Part shown: in pieces, positions 24,009 to 27,594 of the stretch | Numbering within the stretch: the stretch's first letter is position 1 | Layout of the letters: each line of letters starts with the position of its first letter | Source: Baffinella frigidus | Taxonomy: Eukaryota; Cryptophyceae; Cryptomonadales; Baffinellaceae | DNA: 30,478 bases | Direction: 5' to 3' | Assembly (NCBI GenBank): GCA_026770585.1 | Contig: MU646487.1 | Location: 436,844 to 467,321, forward strand | The notes under the pieces: generated by a model | What the model saw: the letters and a program-made list of their open reading frames with translations, nothing else | What the model was told of the DNA's origin: nothing | The model's database searches: none | Translations under genes and position numbers: made by a program

Positions 24009-24166
24009 CTAGCTCTGTCCCAGTTGGATTTGGGCTCGCCATTATTTCGCCCCCCCCGAAATTTCACAGGTAAATTTTGACCCCCCCCCCCCCATGAAAT
24101 TTACCTGTGAAATTGGGGGGGGGGGCGAAATAATGGCGAGCCCAAATTGAAGTGGGACAGAGCTAG
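24009..24166. mobile_element. Near-perfect foldback L1 with TA duplication
   Basis: C-TA-GCTCTGTCCCAGTTGG, GCTCGCCATTATTTCGCCCC, AATTTCACAGGTAAATTT and their mirror ending GGGACAGAGC-TA-G. The loop is a C run. L2 is at 28029-28180. Confidence 0.95.
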
Positions 24167-24186
24167 GTCGTGGGGCACTCTCATCT

Positions 24187-24355
24187 CCGGAAACGATATG
24201 AAAATATTGTTTTTGGCCACGCGTAAAGTTGATTCTCCCCTTGAAAGCAAGCCACTTTTGGCGTATCAAAACAAAACACGCCAGAAGTGGTTTGTTTTCA
24301 AGGGGAGAATCAACCTTACGCGTGGCCAAAAACAATATTTTTATATCGTTTCCGC
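24187..24355. mobile_element. Near-perfect long hairpin V1
   Basis: CCGGAAACGATATGAAAATA, TTGTTTTTGGCCACGCGTAA, GTTGATTCTCCCCTTGAAA and CCACTTTTGGCGT are mirrored with very few mismatches around TATCAAAACAAA. Arms of roughly 75 bp. Terminal ATCTCCGGAAA resembles the D10 arm start. Confidence 0.94.
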
Positions 24356-24390
24356 ATATGAACTCGCTGCTCCCCCGCCTCACCACTTCA

Positions 24391-24545
24391 CTCGGAGCCA
24401 GAACATTTCGCCTAAGTCAACTCCTCCTGATAATCAGTGTCTTAAGTCAAATGCCTGCTCCCAGAGCAGGTCCATCTGAACTAAATGGCAACTTACTGCC
24501 GAGGATCAAACAAGTTGACTTAAGGTAAAACATCCTGGCTAGCAG
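24391..24545. mobile_element. Inverted-repeat element U2
   Basis: CACTCGGAGCCAGAACATTT, CGCCTAAGTCAACTCC, AAGTCAAATGCC, AGGTCCATCT and CAAGTTGACTTAAGGT match U1. The right terminus is degenerate. Confidence 0.65.
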
Positions 24546-24546
24546 T

Positions 24547-24686
24547 GCACTTAGCAGCCACCGGGGTTTTCGATGATGTGTCCATCTCAACGATTCTGGT
24601 CCAAATTGCCATTCATTTCAGGGAAAGGGTCTTGAAACGATCCCCGGAAATCCGGGGGAGATGGAACTCGATCGCTGCTAAGTGGC
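24547..24686. mobile_element. Inverted-repeat element AA2
   Basis: GCACTTAGCAGCCACCGGGG to GATCGCTGCTAAGTGGC, with GGAAATCCGGGGGAGA inside. Directly abuts U2 on the left and C6 on the right. Confidence 0.82.
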
Positions 24687-24878
24687 ACAGCGGGCGGGCT
24701 ACGAAGGCAAAACCTGGCCAAAATCGACCGACTTTCGGTTAGGGTATATCCCAAGGTGATACAGTGGGATTTCCCGATGAATGTCCGTAGGAACAACCCT
24801 ATGCCCCTACGAGTTGCCTACCGTAGGGACATAGGACCCACGGATGGGTTAGTCACGAAATCCCTGTGTAGCCCGCCA
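24686..24878. mobile_element. Element C6
   Basis: CACAGCGGGCGGGCTACGAA left end. Centre TCCGTAGGAACAACCCTATG, TTGCCTACCGTAGGGACAT. Right end TCCCTGTGTAGCCCGC, cut by K3. Confidence 0.82.
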
Positions 24879-25078
24879 CCAGCAACCCGTAGCAGCTTTT
24901 ACCGGATCCTTGGAAGAATTCGGGAATGGATGATTTGTTTTGGCAAATTCGTAGGACCCTACGGTAGGAAAACCTAGGGGCCTGGGAATTGCTGACGGGA
25001 GATACGGCCAGATATGTCCGCTGTAGCTGAAATTTACTACAGTACCCGATCCGGATAAAAGCTGCAACGGGTTGCTGG
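24879..25078 (+). mobile_element. Complete element K3
   Basis: CCAGCAACCCGTAGCAGCTT to AAAAGCTGCAACGGGTTGCTGG, the only copy with both termini. It sits in the right terminus of C6. Interior GGACCCTACGGTAGG, AACCTAGGGGCCTGGG, GAAATTTACTACAGTACCCG. Confidence 0.9.
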
Positions 25079-26155
25079 GAAAGGAGGAGGGTGCCATCGT
25101 GCGGGGAGGAGGCGAGGGGCAAGACCCTGGTTTGAAAGGCTGGGTGGGGCAAGGGTCGGCCCTGCAAGGGAGTATGGGGGCGGCGCGACGGCGCCTGGAG
25201 TGGGTGCCGCGGCCGGGTGGGGTGCCCGTCGGTGCCCGCTCCTCTGGGGCAGTGTTGCGCGAGGATGGGGAGTAACCTGGCGGAGGGGGTTGACGTGCAT
25301 TCCGGCGCCGAGGACAGAGATGGGGTGCGTGACCCTGCGGTTGGCCGCCTGGGACCCATCGCGATTTTTTTTGGAAGTCGAGCAGCAGCCAAAAATATCC
25401 TCCATCCTTGCTCCTCCCGCCTCCACTTCCCAACCGCAGGATCCTATACTGCAACCCGGCCGCACCAGGAGCACACCCACCAACTGCCGCTCCGCGGATC
25501 GGCGGCCGAGGCGCAGCCGGCGCGTGCGGGTAGACGTGGGGGGACGCAGGGCCAGAGGGGGGGGGGGTCAATGCGCTTCAGGACTGCGAAGGGCCTGGTT
25601 CTTACTGAGGAATTTTTGGGCGACCCCAAAAACAGGCGCCCCCCAAAAAATCCTCGGGAGTTCGAACAGGTTATTGTGCAACAAGAGCCTCATGTCTAAA
25701 GTACACAAGTCAACTTTAGACATGAGGCTCTCAAGCCATTTCGGGAAGATGGCGACGACCATTCCCGGAAATGCGGAGCGCTCCGCGCGACGGGCGGCGG
25801 CCGCCTCCATCATGTGCCCCCCCCCCCCCCATCCCGCACCTCCCTCGGTTCTTCTTTGCTGGTAGTTTGGGCGGCGGCTGGGCGTGGTTGGGGTTGGAAG
25901 TTGGGTAACCTCCCAAATAGTCGCCTTCCACGGCCGGCTGGTTCCAGCCCGCCGAACTCCTCCCCGCCCAACCCCCGGCGCATGGCGCCTCAGCTGGTGA
26001 TGAGGATGATCAACTCGTCTGTGCGTCTTCGTGGACGCTCGTGTGGGGGTAGGAGGGGCGAGCGTGGGGGGGGTAGTTTGTAGGGGCGGGCGAGACGTGC
26101 CCGCGTGGCTGCCGGGTCCCCACGCACACCGAGCGCGCGGCAGCATGGTTTGACA
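25079..26155. other. GC-rich region, no supported gene
   Basis: Several overlapping ORFs on both strands (up to 240 residues) reflect high GC and lack of stops rather than a shared family signature. Their composition is Pro/Arg/Gly-rich. A 19-bp perfect hairpin is at 25684-25731. The 5' end and promoter of the gene beginning at 26156 should lie in the last part of this region, but I can name no promoter motif. CAGCTGGTGATGAGGATGAT at 25991 weakly echoes exon 2 of that gene. Confidence 0.4.
25684..25731. repeat. Perfect 19-bp hairpin
   Basis: AGAGCCTCATGTCTAAAGT and ACTTTAGACATGAGGCTCT with a 10-nt loop ACACAAGTCA. The flanks CA and CAAG do not extend the stem. It could be a small foldback remnant. 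Confidence 0.8.
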
Positions 26156-26262
26156 ATGCGCGCGTGCAGGCTGGTGGCGGCGGTGGCGGTGGTGGTGTTC
26201 GTTGGCGCTGCGGAACGGCAAAGATCCGTGGAGCTCGAGGTTGACTGCTCCGTGTCTCCGTG
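26156..26262 (+). CDS. Exon 1 (signal peptide)
   Basis: 107 nt: 35 codons plus 2 nt. Donor TG then GTAAAC. The intron begins at once with CCCTAAA-like repeats (26268-26310). Leu/Val/Ala-rich core residues 6-19. Confidence 0.6.
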
Positions 26263-27559
26263 GTAAACCCCAACCCCTAAAACCTAAACTGAACCCTAAA
26301 CCCTACACCCGAAACCCCTAGCTCTGTCTCCGTCTATTTGGGCTCACCATTCTGGTGAGCCCGGGCTCTTTCCCGCTCCAAAGGCGGCGGGTTCCGCACA
26401 CCCAGCATGTCAACTTCAGAATAGTCGGTTACCCTTATCCGGGGAAACCTATTTTTCTTTCATTTGATGGCAATCAAAATTACTACACAGATTCTTTTAT
26501 ATTACTAATAAGAACGAATTGTGTGGTAATTTTCGTTGCCATCAAATGAAAGAAAAATAGGTTTCCCCGGATAAACCCCGAGTGAGGCGGAGCGAGGAGG
26601 TGGGTGCTAAGTAGTCTACTCCTGAGGAGGGCACCTCAGGACACGAAGTCATCTCACGACAACCTGGACCCGGAACCCGGAACCCGGAACCCTGAACCCT
26701 GGACCCTGGACCCTGGACCAAGTCGCCGGGGTGCCGCCACAGCCCTCTCGAGTGTGAGCAAATCGTCTTTTAGGGTCCCTTGAAGTGTACCGAACCCGGA
26801 ACCCCTACACCCTGAACCCTGGCCCCCAACCCCTGAACCCTGAACCCCGATGATGCGAATTGCACGCGAGGCGCAAACCGTGATTGTGTTTCTACCAGGA
26901 CGATGCCTGAACCTGCTGTGTTCAGGTCCCCGGGGTGCCGGCCGCCCTCGATGATGGACATGATCAACGCTGCCGAGCACAAAGCACAGGTCCTGTCAAG
27001 CACCACATCCTCAACCCCCAACCCTCAACCCTCAACCCTCAACCCACAACCCCCAAACCTCAACCCTCAACCCCCAACCCCCAACCCCCAACCCTCAACC
27101 CTCAACCCTCAACCCTCAACCCGTGCAGTCACGCTTGCACACAATCACACACTACACTCACACTCTTTCTTTCAGGTCCGTGTCTCTCATTCTCGGAGGC
27201 TCTCTATGCCTGCCTCATTTAACCCGGGCTCCTCATTTTAAAAATCGATGTTCTTTATCCCTTAAGTGGCCAGACACCCAAATTTGCGGGTCAAGAGGTC
27301 CTAGGCAGGTCCTATGGCCCTACGGTAGGGCGTATGCGCCTACTGGCCACTTAAGGGATACTGGAGCGTCTGTACGGAGTCCTGGTGTGAATGTACTTAA
27401 TGTGGAGCCCAGATTAAGTGAGGCAGAGCTAGGTGGCGCTTTCCTGACCGCCTAGTCGAACCGCCCTGGACTTCTAGCGCTGTCTCAAGCCTGGAATATG
27501 TAGGTATATTATATAATTATATATATATATATATATGTATGTATATATGTATGTATATA

Positions 27560-27594
<35 letters not shown>

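Larger units (their letters stand above)
26263..26925 (+). other. Intron 1 contents
   Basis: Telomere-like patch (26264-26310), element M1 (26318-26424), foldback D11 (26436-26573), degenerate CCCTGAA/CCCGGAA repeats (26665-26720 and 26800-26850), and a decayed copy of exon 2 at about 26722-26752. Confidence 0.6.

Noticed and set aside
24849-25865. Overlapping ORFs of up to 240 residues on both strands
   Set aside because: Pro/Arg/Gly-rich frames in GC-rich DNA, partly running through element K3. No family signature. Cannot be separated from chance.
26156-26262. Firm assignment of the gene product to the thrombospondin type 1 family
   Set aside because: Only a short Cys/Trp/Ser spacing is similar. 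The characteristic further cysteines and arginines are not present in the visible sequence.
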